Assembly: GCA_019637355.1 (NCBI GenBank) | Contig: JAHBVT010000001.1 | Span: forward strand, 1,643,192 to 1,707,191 | Direction of reading: 5' to 3' | DNA from: Gemmatimonadaceae bacterium | Lineage (GTDB): Bacteria > Gemmatimonadota > Gemmatimonadetes > Gemmatimonadales > Gemmatimonadaceae | DNA length: 64,000 nucleotides | Shown: positions 21,020 through 30,929 of the stretch, in pieces | How the letters are laid out: the number at the start of each line of letters is the position of its first letter | How positions within the stretch are numbered: position 1 is the first letter of the stretch | Translations under genes and position numbers: made by a program | Notes under the pieces: generated by a model | What the model was told of the DNA's origin: nothing | Seen by the model: only the letters and a program-made list of their open reading frames with translations | Database searches by the model: none

Positions 21020-22258
21020 CTAGCGCCGCGCGGCCAGGGGATCCGTGGCGCGATCCCCGACCACCCGCTCGGCCACGCTGCCGATGTTCAGCAGGATGCC
21101 CGTCGTGACCAGCGTGAGCAGGATGTTGGAGCGGCCGTAGGAGATGAACGGCAGCGTGAGCCCCGTCGTCGGCAGCAGGCCGATCACGACGCCGATGTGC
21201 AGGTAGGCGGTCACCACCGTGGTGATGGTGATGCCCAGCGCCACGAGTTGCGTGAACGGCGTGCGCGCCTGCTTGGCGATGCGGAAGCCCAGCCAGGCCC
21301 AGAGCGCAAACAGGAGAATCACGCCGAACATCCCGACGAATCCCCACTCCTCGCCGATGTTGCTGCCGATGAAGTCGTTGTACGGCAGCGGCAGGAAGCC
21401 ATACTGCTGGCGCCCCTGCCCGAAGCCCAGTCCCCAGAGCCCGCCCGAGCCCACGGCGATGAGCGACTGGTTGAGCTGGTAGTTGATCTCGGCCTCGGCG
21501 CCGGCGGCGCCGGTGAAGCCGAGCAGGCGGCGCATAATGTATTCGAGGCGGTTGATCTCGCTCCAGACGATCGGCAGCGCCAGCGCACCGAGGAACACGA
21601 AGTGGCCGATGCGCGCGCCGGCGGCGAAGAGCATCGCCCCCATCACCAGCGCGTAGAACAGCACCACCGAGAAGTCGGGCTGCAGCGCGCAGAGGATGCT
21701 GAGCCCCACGAGGATGATGCCGAAGGGCATCAGGCCCTTGGTGAGGCGGCGCAGGCCCTCGGCCCCGCCCTTCTTCACGATGAGCATCGCCGTCCAGATC
21801 ACTACGGCAAGCTTGGCGAACTCCGACGGCTGGATGGAGCCGCCGAGCAGGAATCGGCGCGAGCCGTTGATGGGCGGCGCGAGACGCTCGAAGGGTCCCG
21901 GCAGCACCGTCATCAGCATCGTCGCGAAGGCCAGCGCCATCAGCGGCCAGGCGTAGTCGCGCCAACGCTCGGCGTCCCACTTGGCCAGCACGGCCAGCGC
22001 GACGATGCCAGCCGCGACGCCGGTGAGCTGGCGGTAGAGGAAGAACCAGCTCGGCCGCCCTTCCTGCACCGCCACGATGGCGCTGGCGGAGTAGAGCGTG
22101 GTGAGACCGAACACCAAGAGCACGGCGGTGATGACGAGCAGCACGCGTGCCTCGATCGTCATCCGCCAGCGCAGGCGCTCCTGCGACACCGCGCGCGAGC
22201 TGCGCTCCGGCGTGGCGCGGGTCCCGGCGGGCGAGAAGATGTCGCCGACGGCGGTCAC
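21020..22258 (-). CDS. ftsW: Peptidoglycan glycosyltransferase FtsW
   Basis: SEDS-family polymerase of septal peptidoglycan, partner of FtsI. 412 residues with about ten hydrophobic segments. Family motifs include NGSRRFLLGG, QPSEFAKL, the catalytic-loop region QPDFS, and LPTTGLTLPFISYGRSN near the end. The start overlaps the murD stop by four bases. Confidence 0.96.
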   Translation of the reverse strand: MTAVGDIFSPAGTRATPERSSRAVSQERLRWRMTIEARVLLVITAVLLVFGLTTLYSASAIVAVQEGRPSWFFLYRQLTGVAAGIVALAVLAKWDAERWRDYAWPLMALAFATMLMTVLPGPFERLAPPINGSRRFLLGGSIQPSEFAKLAVVIWTAMLIVKKGGAEGLRRLTKGLMPFGIILVGLSILCALQPDFSVVLFYALVMGAMLFAAGARIGHFVFLGALALPIVWSEINRLEYIMRRLLGFTGAAGAEAEINYQLNQSLIAVGSGGLWGLGFGQGRQQYGFLPLPYNDFIGSNIGEEWGFVGMFGVILLFALWAWLGFRIAKQARTPFTQLVALGITITTVVTAYLHIGVVIGLLPTTGLTLPFISYGRSNILLTLVTTGILLNIGSVAERVVGDRATDPLAARR

Positions 22259-23666
22259 GGCGCGATCGCCTGGCTGCGGAAGGTTTCGCCGCGCTCTTCG
22301 TAGTTGGCGAACATATCGAAGCTGGAGCAGGCAGGAGCGAGAAGGACGGCATCGCCCGGCGCCGCGAGGGCGCGCGCACGGGCGATGACTGCCTCAAATG
22401 ACGATCCGGCCCGCTCGACGGGCACGTGGCCCGCGAGGTCGGCGGCCACCAGCGGCTCGGCCTCGCCGTAAGCCACGACGGCCTTGACTCGGCCGGCCAT
22501 CGCCGGTAGCAGCGCGGTGTACGGCTCGCCTTTATGCTTGCCGCCGAGCAGCAGCACGGTGGGCCGCTCCATCGCTTCGATGGCCACGCGCGCGGCACCG
22601 ATGTTGGTGGCCTTGGAGTCGTTGATCCACAGCACGCCGTCGCGCTCGCCGACAATCTCCAGCCGATGCGGCGGTGCGACGAAGCTGCTCAGCCCGTCGG
22701 CGATGGCGCGCAGGCCGGCGGCGTTGCGCGCCTCGGGGATGGCTGCGTACACGGCCAACGCGGCGGTGAGCGCATTGGCCACGTTGTGTGCACCCAGCAG
22801 CGGCAGCGCGTCGCGCGCGAGCAGGTCTTGGCCGGCGAGGACGAGCATCCGGCGCGCGGTGTCGTAAGAGGCGTCAGCGTCGGTGCGTTGCAGCGAGAAG
22901 GTCATCGCCTTGCCCCGCACCGCGGCCGTCCGTTGCATCACGGTGTCGTCGTCGAGGTTCACCACGCGCAGGCTCTGGCCATCGGCGTTGGCAAAGATCA
23001 GGTCTTTGTCGCGGTAGTAGCTCTCGAGGTCGGCGTAACGGTCGAGATGGTCCGGCGCGAGGTTCGTGAGCACGGCGACGGCCGGCTTGATGCCGGGCGT
23101 GTCGTGCAGCTGGAAGGAGCTGAGTTCGAGCGCCAGCCAGGCCGGCTGCTTCTCGCGCAGCGCAATCTCCGACACCGGCGTGCCGATGTTGCCCGCCGCC
23201 TCGGCCTCGAGACCAACAGCGCGCAGCACTTGCGCCACGAGCGCGGTGACCGTCGTCTTGCCGTTGGTGCCGGTGATGGCGACATAGCGCGTGGCGCCGA
23301 GGTGGGCGAGGCCGAGCTCGACCTCGCTGTACACCGGCCGGTCGGCGGCGCGCGCGGCCTTGAGCGGTGGCGCATCCGGAGGCACACCCGGGCTCACGAC
23401 GACGCAGGCCGCGCGCGCGAGGCGCTGCAGGTCGTGCCCACCGAGCTCGACCTTGACGCCAACGTCGCGCAGGGCCGAGGCAGCGGCGGAGAGCGCCTCA
23501 CCGCGTCCGGCATCCGAGGCGTACACGGGCAACTGCAGCGAGCGCAGCAGGCGCGCGGCGGCCACGCCACTGCGCCCGAGCCCGACGACCGCGACCTCCA
23601 CCGAACTGCCCTGCCCCGCCTCCGTCATCTGGCGGAGCCGGGCCCGCATCCGCGCCCAGGTCTGCA

Positions 23667-23667
<1 letters not shown>
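22255..23667 (-). CDS. murD: UDP-N-acetylmuramoylalanine--D-glutamate ligase
   Basis: Adds D-glutamate to UDP-MurNAc-L-Ala. 470 residues from the ATG at 23667, which overlaps the mraY stop by one base; the frame stays open further upstream but that part runs antisense-like through mraY and is not credible. VVGLGRSGVAAARLL is the N-terminal fold, AITGTNGKTTVTAL the ATP loop, NLAPDHLDRYADLESYY and INDSKATN later motifs. A second start at codon 7 is possible. Confidence 0.96.
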
Positions 23668-24799
<1,132 letters not shown>

Positions 24800-24800
<1 letters not shown>

Positions 24801-26143
24801 TACGCGTGGGCCCAGGTGGTGAGGTGCGGCACGAGACGTTCCAGCGCGACGCCGCGCGAAGCCTTGAGCAGGATTGCGGCGTCGGGCGCCAGGCGCGGCT
24901 CCAGCAACGGCCAGAGATCGTCCACATCGCGCGCGACGAGGACGCGCTCGCCCGCGCCGGCAGCCCGCAGCGGCGCAGCGAACTCGCCCAAGCCGACGAC
25001 CAGCTCCGCCCCGCTCGCCAACGCCGCCTCCGCCACCTCGCGGTGCGCCCGTTCGCTCGCGGCACCGAGTTCACGCATCGTGCCGAGCACTGCAACCCGT
25101 TGACGCCCCGCCCCGACATCCCGCAACAGCGCCAAGGCCGCTACCGCCGAGCCCGGATTGCTGTTGTAGCAGTCGTTCACCAAGAGCGCGCGGCCCAGCG
25201 GCGCCACCGCCGAGCGCATCGCGGGCTGCGGCATCGCGGCGATGCCCGCCGCCGCCTCGGACGCCGGCACGCCGAACTCCGCGGCTACCGCCATCGCCAA
25301 GGTCGCGTTGCGCAGGTTGTGCGCGCCGGGCAGCGGCACGCGCAGGCGCACGCCTTCGCACTCGGCCCAGCCCCGCCCGTCAGGCTCGAGGCCGTGCTTC
25401 GTGGCGCGATGGTCGCCGGCGTCGAGGCCTGCCGTCACGCAGCGGCCGGCGCGGCGCTGCGCCTCCGCCACCACCTCAGGCTCCTCGGCGGGCACCACCG
25501 CCAGCGGCACCTCGTCGCAGAGCGACATCTCCTCGGCCATCACGCCGGCCAGGTCGCCGAAGCCCTCGAGGTGTTCCTCTTGCACCGTCGTGATCACCGC
25601 GACGTCTGGCCGGATGATGGCGCGCAGCGCAGCGATCTCGCCCGGTTCATTCGTCCCGGCCTCGACCACCGCGAGATCGGCGTCATCGGGGAGCGCGAGC
25701 AGCGTCAGCGGCACGCCGATGCGGTTGTTCAGGTTGCCGGTGGTGGCGTGCACGGCATACACGCTGCCGAGCGCGGCGCGGAGGAGTTCCTTGGTGCTCG
25801 TCTTGCCGTTGGAGCCGCCCACCGCGATCACCGGCTTGGCCCAGGCGTCGCGGCGGTAGCGCGCGAGCTGGCCGAGGGCGACGAGCGTATCGGGGACTTC
25901 GAGCACCGGCACGCCGCCCAGCGGTGCGCGACGGGCGTCAGCGACGATGAGCGCCGAAGCCCCGGCAGCGAGGGCGGCTTCGAGATGGTCGTGCGCGTCG
26001 AAGCGTTCGCCGCGCAGGGCCACGAAGGCCGCACCCGCGGCAAGCGTGCGCGTATCGGTGGAGATGCCGGCGACGGGACGGGCGTCCAACTGCAGCGGCA
26101 GGTCGAGGGCGCGTACGAGGCGCTCGAGGGTCCAGAAGGCCAT
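24800..26143 (-). CDS. murF: UDP-N-acetylmuramoyl-tripeptide--D-alanyl-D-alanine ligase
   Basis: Adds D-Ala-D-Ala to complete the pentapeptide. 447 residues. The N-terminal domain has GISTDTRTLAAGAAFVALRGERFDAHD-like features (in blocks), the ATP loop is VGGSNGKTSTKELL (about 108), followed by ATTGNLNNRIGVPLTLL and NDCYNSNPGS. No ddl gene for the dipeptide occurs in this cluster. One-base overlaps with murE and mraY. Confidence 0.97.
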
Positions 26144-27618
26144 CAGGCGGGCGATCGGCGGAGGGTGGGCAGCAGCTCCCGCACGATAGCGGCCTCGTCA
26201 AACGGATACGAGGTCTGCCCGCGGATCTGGTACGTCTCGTGTCCCTTGCCGGCCAGCAACACCACATCGCGCTCGGGATCGGCCAGGGCCAACGCGTGCG
26301 CGATGGCGGCGCGGCGGTCCTCGATGCGGTCGTAGCTGCCCGGCGCCAGCGGCGCGCAGATGTCGTCAAGGATGCGCTCGGGATCCTCGGTGCGTGGGTT
26401 GTCGCTGGTGACGACGAGATGATCGGCACCGTCGCGCGCGGCGGTGGCCATCAGCGGACGCTTGCCGCGGTCGCGGTCGCCGCCGCAGCCGAACAGCACG
26501 ATGAGCCGCCCGGGCGTGAACGGCCTCAGGGCTGCCAAGGCGCGCGTCAGCGCGTCCGGCGTGTGGGCGTAGTCGCGCAGCACGGTCGGGCGCTCGCCGA
26601 GCAGTTCCAGCCGGCCAGGCACCTGCGGCACCGTGGCGAGACGCGCCGCGACGGTATCAAACGGCACGCCCACCGCGATGGCTGCCGCTGCGGCGCCAAG
26701 CGCGTTGGCCACATTGAACTCGCCGATCAACGGCAGAGCCACCGGCCGCGACTGCTCGCCCTGCCGCAGCAGCCAGGCGCTGCCCCGCGGCGTGAAGCGC
26801 AGTTCCTCGGCGCGCAGGTCGGCCTCGGCGCGCATCCCGAAGCGCAGTGTTCGCGGTGCCGGCGGCAGCCCGCGCCACGCGGGGTCATCGCCGTTCACGA
26901 CCGCGACGCCATCGTCGGCGAGCAGCCCCACCAGCCGCGCCTTGGCCGCGAGGTAGGCGTCCATCGTGCCGTGGTAGTCGAGATGGTCGCGCGTGAGGTT
27001 GGTGAACACCCCCGCCGCGAAGCGCAGCGCGCCGACGCGCTGCTGGTCCAGCGCGTGTGAACTGACTTCCATCGCCACGCGTCGCACGCCGGCGTCCACG
27101 AGCGCGCGCAGCAGGCGCTGCAGCTCGATCGGCCCCGGTGTGGTGAGGCCGGCGCCGCCCGGCAGCGGCTGACCATCGCCGAGCAGCACGCCCAGCGTGC
27201 CGATGCTGGCGGACGGCGCGTCGGGTGCGTCCAGCAGGTGGCGCAGCAGGCCGACGGTGGTCGTCTTGCCGTTGGTGCCCGTGACGCCGACCAGCGTGAG
27301 CTGGCGCGCGGGATCGCCGTAGTAGGCGGCGGCGAGCGTGGCCGCGGCCGCGCGCGTGTCGCTGACGAGGAGTGCGGGAAGGTCGGTCGTTGCATCCGCC
27401 GCGACGACGGCCAGCGCCGCGCCTGCAGCCGCCACCTGCGGCAGGAACTCGTGACCGTCGCGCGCACTGCCCCGCACCGCCACGAAGCATCCGGCCGCGA
27501 CGACGGCCCGGCTGTCGTCCGTGAGTCCAGCCACGGACGCGGGCAGCGCGCCGCGCTCGCCGACCAAGAGACCCGCCGCCTGCAGCGCGTCGCGCAGGAC
27601 GGCGCTTGGCGCGCTCAT
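26143..27618 (-). CDS. murE: UDP-N-acetylmuramoyl-tripeptide synthetase MurE, probably meso-diaminopimelate type
   Basis: Adds the third peptide residue. 491 residues. ATP loop VGVTGTNGKTTTVGLL (about 107-122), carbamylated-lysine region NLTRDHLDYHGTMDAY, and DNPRTEDP, the DNPR motif that in characterised MurE enzymes selects meso-diaminopimelate over lysine. This supports a Gram-negative-type peptide stem. It overlaps ftsI by four bases. Confidence 0.97.
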   Translation of the reverse strand: MSAPSAVLRDALQAAGLLVGERGALPASVAGLTDDSRAVVAAGCFVAVRGSARDGHEFLPQVAAAGAALAVVAADATTDLPALLVSDTRAAAATLAAAYYGDPARQLTLVGVTGTNGKTTTVGLLRHLLDAPDAPSASIGTLGVLLGDGQPLPGGAGLTTPGPIELQRLLRALVDAGVRRVAMEVSSHALDQQRVGALRFAAGVFTNLTRDHLDYHGTMDAYLAAKARLVGLLADDGVAVVNGDDPAWRGLPPAPRTLRFGMRAEADLRAEELRFTPRGSAWLLRQGEQSRPVALPLIGEFNVANALGAAAAAIAVGVPFDTVAARLATVPQVPGRLELLGERPTVLRDYAHTPDALTRALAALRPFTPGRLIVLFGCGGDRDRGKRPLMATAARDGADHLVVTSDNPRTEDPERILDDICAPLAPGSYDRIEDRRAAIAHALALADPERDVVLLAGKGHETYQIRGQTSYPFDEAAIVRELLPTLRRSPA

Positions 27619-29588
27619 CGATTGTTCCCGAGCCGGACCACCGAGCCCGAGCGCAGGTAGGTGCCCGGGGCCGGCGACACGTCGCCGGCGCGCCCGCTCA
27701 CGAGCTGCACGCGGAAGCCGGCGCGATGCAGTTCGCGCACGGCGCGGCGCGTCGGCAGGCCGCGCACGTCCGGCACCGGTCGCTCGCTGACGAGCGCGGC
27801 CGCCGGCTCCGGCGTGTTGCCGAGCTCCACCACGTACGCCGGTGCCGCGCGCGACTCGGCGGCCGCGGCCGTGGCCACGGCGCGCGCGCTGTCGGCGGCG
27901 GGGCGCAGGTCCGCTGCACGGCGGCGCGGTGCGGCCGCGAGGCGCGAGCGATCCAGCGACGCATCGCGCGCCGCGATGGCGGCTTCCAGCACCACCTTGC
28001 TCACCGGCGCGGCGACGCGACCGCCGTAGTACGAGGCACCACGCGGATTGTCGAGCTTCACGAGAATCACGTACTGCGGGTTGTCGGCCGGGAACAGGCC
28101 GACGAAGCTCGCCGTGTACGCGCCGGACTCGTAGCCGCGCCCGTCGGCGCTGGTGCGGCGGGCCGTGCCGGACTTTCCAGCGACTTCGAAGGTCGCCAAG
28201 TTCGCCGTCGTCGCCGTGCCGCCGGTAACGACATCGCGCAGCAGGTCGCGCATCACGAGCGCGGTACGCTCGCTCATCATCCGCCGGACCACGCGGCGCT
28301 CGGCGCGCCAGAGCGTCGTGCCCGACGCATCGCGCAGTTCCTGCACCAGATGCGGCTCCACCAGCACGCCGCCGTTGGCGAAGGCGGCGTAGGCCGCCGC
28401 CAGCTGCACCGGCGTGACCGACACCTCGTAGCCCATCGCCATCGAGGCCCGCGAGGTCCCCGACCAGCGCGACACCGGGTACAGCCGGCCCGGCGACTCA
28501 CTGGGATACGGCAGGCCGGTGGTCGTGCCGAAGCCGGCGTCGCGCAGCGCCTCGTACTGCTCGCGCGCGCTCAGCCGCTCGTTGAATTGCACGATGCCGA
28601 TGTTCGACGATTGCTGGATGACCTCGGCGAAGCTCATCGCGCGCGCCTTGTGCACGTCGCGGATGGTGCGCCCGTTGGCGCGCCACTCACCGTTGTAGGT
28701 GGGCACGGAATCCTGCAGGCGCACGCGGCCGCGCTCGAGCAAGGCTGCGGCGATGAACGGCTTGATCGTCGAGCCGGGTTCGTAGGGCTCGGTGAGTGCG
28801 GTGGCGCCGGTGGTGGCGGCGCCGGCGCGGCGGCTGGCCAACGCGCGGATCTCGCCACCGTGCGGGTCGAGGATGACGATGTCTCCCCCGCTGGCGTCCA
28901 TCGAGCGCACCGCTTCGGCCAGCGCGCGCTCGGCGATGTCTTGCAGCCCTTGGTTCAGCGTCAGCACCACCGTGTTGCCTGGCAGCGGCGCGTTGCCGCG
29001 CACTTCCGGCGACTCGAGGCGGCGCCCGCGGCCGTCGCGCAGCAAGGCGCGCCGGCCCGACTGCCCGCGGAGGACCGAATCCAGCGCCGACTCGATGCCG
29101 CCCACGCCGTTGCCGTTCGGATCGATCGTCCCAAGCAGGCGGCGCAGTCCGTCAGTGGGTGGTGCGACGCGTTCGATGCTTTCGGTGGGATGCACGCCGC
29201 GCATCGCCAACACCTCGGCGACGTCGGTGCTCGCGTAGCGGCCCGGCAGTTCCACCCACTTGCGGCTGCGGTCGGTGGCGCGGCGCACGAACTCGGCCGG
29301 AACGCCGGCGCGGCGCAGGCCCTCGGTCAGTGCCTCCGGCTGCCGCACTTCGGAGGGCGCGACGGCGAGGCGCACGACGGCGCGGCTCTGCACCAGCACC
29401 GAGCCTGAGGCGTCGAGGATCGGCCCGCGCAGGGCCGGCAGCTCGACGTTGGCGACCTGCTGCACCTCGGCGCGCGCGCGCCAACGGTCCGTCTCGCGCA
29501 GCTGCACCCAGGCGGCGCGCCCGACGAGCGCCACCGCGAAGCACACGAAGGCGCCGTGCACGACGCCGACGCGGCTGACGTGGATCAC
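27615..29588 (-). CDS. ftsI: Division transpeptidase FtsI (PBP2/3 family) with a C-terminal PASTA domain
   Basis: Cross-links septal peptidoglycan. 657 residues. A membrane anchor (about 8-26) precedes the dimerisation/pedestal domain (LPALRGPILDASG, about 50-62). The transpeptidase has the serine in EPGSTIKPF, QQSSNIG, and AGKSGTARR. After an Ala/Arg-rich linker (about 540-590) a single PASTA domain ends the protein (VPDVRGLPTRRAVRELHRAG). PASTA on the division PBP is typical of Gram-positives and some other phyla. It follows ftsL directly. Confidence 0.95.
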   Translation of the reverse strand: MIHVSRVGVVHGAFVCFAVALVGRAAWVQLRETDRWRARAEVQQVANVELPALRGPILDASGSVLVQSRAVVRLAVAPSEVRQPEALTEGLRRAGVPAEFVRRATDRSRKWVELPGRYASTDVAEVLAMRGVHPTESIERVAPPTDGLRRLLGTIDPNGNGVGGIESALDSVLRGQSGRRALLRDGRGRRLESPEVRGNAPLPGNTVVLTLNQGLQDIAERALAEAVRSMDASGGDIVILDPHGGEIRALASRRAGAATTGATALTEPYEPGSTIKPFIAAALLERGRVRLQDSVPTYNGEWRANGRTIRDVHKARAMSFAEVIQQSSNIGIVQFNERLSAREQYEALRDAGFGTTTGLPYPSESPGRLYPVSRWSGTSRASMAMGYEVSVTPVQLAAAYAAFANGGVLVEPHLVQELRDASGTTLWRAERRVVRRMMSERTALVMRDLLRDVVTGGTATTANLATFEVAGKSGTARRTSADGRGYESGAYTASFVGLFPADNPQYVILVKLDNPRGASYYGGRVAAPVSKVVLEAAIAARDASLDRSRLAAAPRRRAADLRPAADSARAVATAAAAESRAAPAYVVELGNTPEPAAALVSERPVPDVRGLPTRRAVRELHRAGFRVQLVSGRAGDVSPAPGTYLRSGSVVRLGNNR

Positions 29589-29875
29589 CGGCGCGGCGTC
29601 GCCCGCTCGGGGCGCGGGATGATGATGACCAGGCTCTCGGGCGGGACGCGCATTCCGAGCTTCTCTTCGGCGATGGGGGCGAGCCGGGCCCGGCTCGAGG
29701 CGTCCCGGATCGCCCCTTCGAGGGCGGCTTCCTGGGCCTCCAGCGCGGTCCGGCGTTCTTCGAGTTCACGTAGCTGCCGAGCCTGGGCAATGCCGAGACT
29801 CCGCCTCCATATGACGCCTGTGGCCACCACAAAGAAACCGATCAGCGCGAGGAAGATGATGCTGCGGCCGCGCAT
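29585..29875 (-). CDS. ftsL: FtsL-like divisome protein
   Basis: 96 residues. One N-terminal membrane helix (IIFLALIGFFVVATGVIW, about 6-23) is followed by a heptad-rich coiled coil (about 30-70) and a short tail. This is the FtsL layout; sequence conservation in this family is very low, so position between rsmH and ftsI carries much of the weight. It overlaps ftsI by four bases. Confidence 0.85.
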   Translation of the reverse strand: MRGRSIIFLALIGFFVVATGVIWRRSLGIAQARQLRELEERRTALEAQEAALEGAIRDASSRARLAPIAEEKLGMRVPPESLVIIIPRPERATPRR

Positions 29876-29878
29876 CGT

Positions 29879-30841
29879 TCAGCCCTCCCCGCCGGCGCGG
29901 CGCCAGACGCGCAGGTGCGCACTGCGCGCGCGTGGGTTGAGCGCGACCTCTGCCTCGCCGGCGAGCACCGGCTTGCGCGTCAGCGTCTCCCCCAGCGCCA
30001 CGCCGCCGCAGGTGCACATCGGCTGCCGCGGCGGGCAGGTGCAGGCCGTGCTCCATTCGCGGAACAGGTGCTTGACCACGCGATCTTCGCCCGAATGGTA
30101 GGCGATGACGGCCAGCACCCCGCCCGGCACCAGCCGATTGCGCAGCGTCACGAGGCCGGCGGCCAAGCCTTCCAGTTCCTCGTTGACGGCGATGCGCACG
30201 GCTTGGAACAGGCGCGCAAAGTCGCCAGGCCCTGAGCGCGGTCCGAGCACGGCGCGGATCGCGCCGACCAAGTCGTCGCTGGTCGCGAAGGGGCGCCGCT
30301 CGCGGCGATGTACGATCTCGCGCGCCAGCCGCCGCGCCTTGGGCTCGTCGCCGGCCGACTTGAACACGCCGGCGAGCGTGGCCTCGTCGCTGTCGTTGAG
30401 CCAATCCGCCGCGGTGACGGCGCCATTGGGATCCATCCGCATATCCAGCGCCACGCCTTCGCGGAACGAGAAGCCGCGCGCGTCGTCGTCGAGCTGGCGC
30501 GAGCTCACGCCAAGGTCGAGCAGGATGCCGTCGAAGGTCTCAGCTGCGAGCGCGGCGATGTCGTCGATGCGGTCGTGGTTGCCCTGCAGCGCGCGGAAGG
30601 CGCCGCTGTCGGCGAAGCGCGCGAGACGTTCGCTGGCGATGGCCAGGGCCTGTGGGTCGCGGTCGATGCCGGTGACGCGATGCCCGCGTTCGAGCAACGC
30701 CTCGGCGTGTCCGCCGCCGCCGAGCGTGCCGTCGAGCACCTGCGGCACGCCGTCGAGCGCGGCGCAAACTTCCGCGACGAGCACGGGTGCGTGCCACGCG
30801 CTGGCGTGCGAGCTGAGCTTGGCGTCGGAGGCGGAAGTCAC
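29879..30841 (-). CDS. rsmH: 16S rRNA (cytosine(1402)-N(4))-methyltransferase RsmH
   Basis: Methylates C1402 of 16S rRNA. 320 residues. SAM-binding LDGTLGGGGHAEALLERGH (about 37-55) and GIDRDPQAL, then the family motifs LLDLGVSSRQLDD, GFSFREGVALDMRMDP, and CPPRQPMCTCGG near the end. First gene of the dcw cluster; there is no mraZ upstream, only a terminator and an unrelated TPR gene. Confidence 0.97.
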   Translation of the reverse strand: MTSASDAKLSSHASAWHAPVLVAEVCAALDGVPQVLDGTLGGGGHAEALLERGHRVTGIDRDPQALAIASERLARFADSGAFRALQGNHDRIDDIAALAAETFDGILLDLGVSSRQLDDDARGFSFREGVALDMRMDPNGAVTAADWLNDSDEATLAGVFKSAGDEPKARRLAREIVHRRERRPFATSDDLVGAIRAVLGPRSGPGDFARLFQAVRIAVNEELEGLAAGLVTLRNRLVPGGVLAVIAYHSGEDRVVKHLFREWSTACTCPPRQPMCTCGGVALGETLTRKPVLAGEAEVALNPRARSAHLRVWRRAGGEG

Positions 30842-30873
30842 GGGTGAAAGATGTCACAGCGGTGGCCAAACGA

Positions 30874-30911
30874 CGAAGCCCGCCGTCGCGCGGAGGCGAC
30901 GGCGGGCTTCG
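30874..30911 (-). terminator. Rho-independent-type terminator of the secreted TPR gene
   Basis: A perfect 16-bp stem (30874-30889 with 30896-30911) and 6-base loop lie 19 bases beyond the stop of the TPR gene. The trailing tract on the minus strand is TCGTTTGG, so the U-run is weak. It separates the TPR gene from rsmH and marks the likely upstream boundary of the dcw transcript. Confidence 0.7.
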
Positions 30912-30929
30912 GCTGCCCGAGGGGAGGGC

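Noticed and set aside
18806-22303. Very long plus-strand open frame of 1165 codons opposite murC, murG and ftsW.
   Set aside because: It is antisense to three well-supported genes, rich in Arg/Gly/Ala/His with no domain. GC-rich codon bias leaves the opposite strand open.
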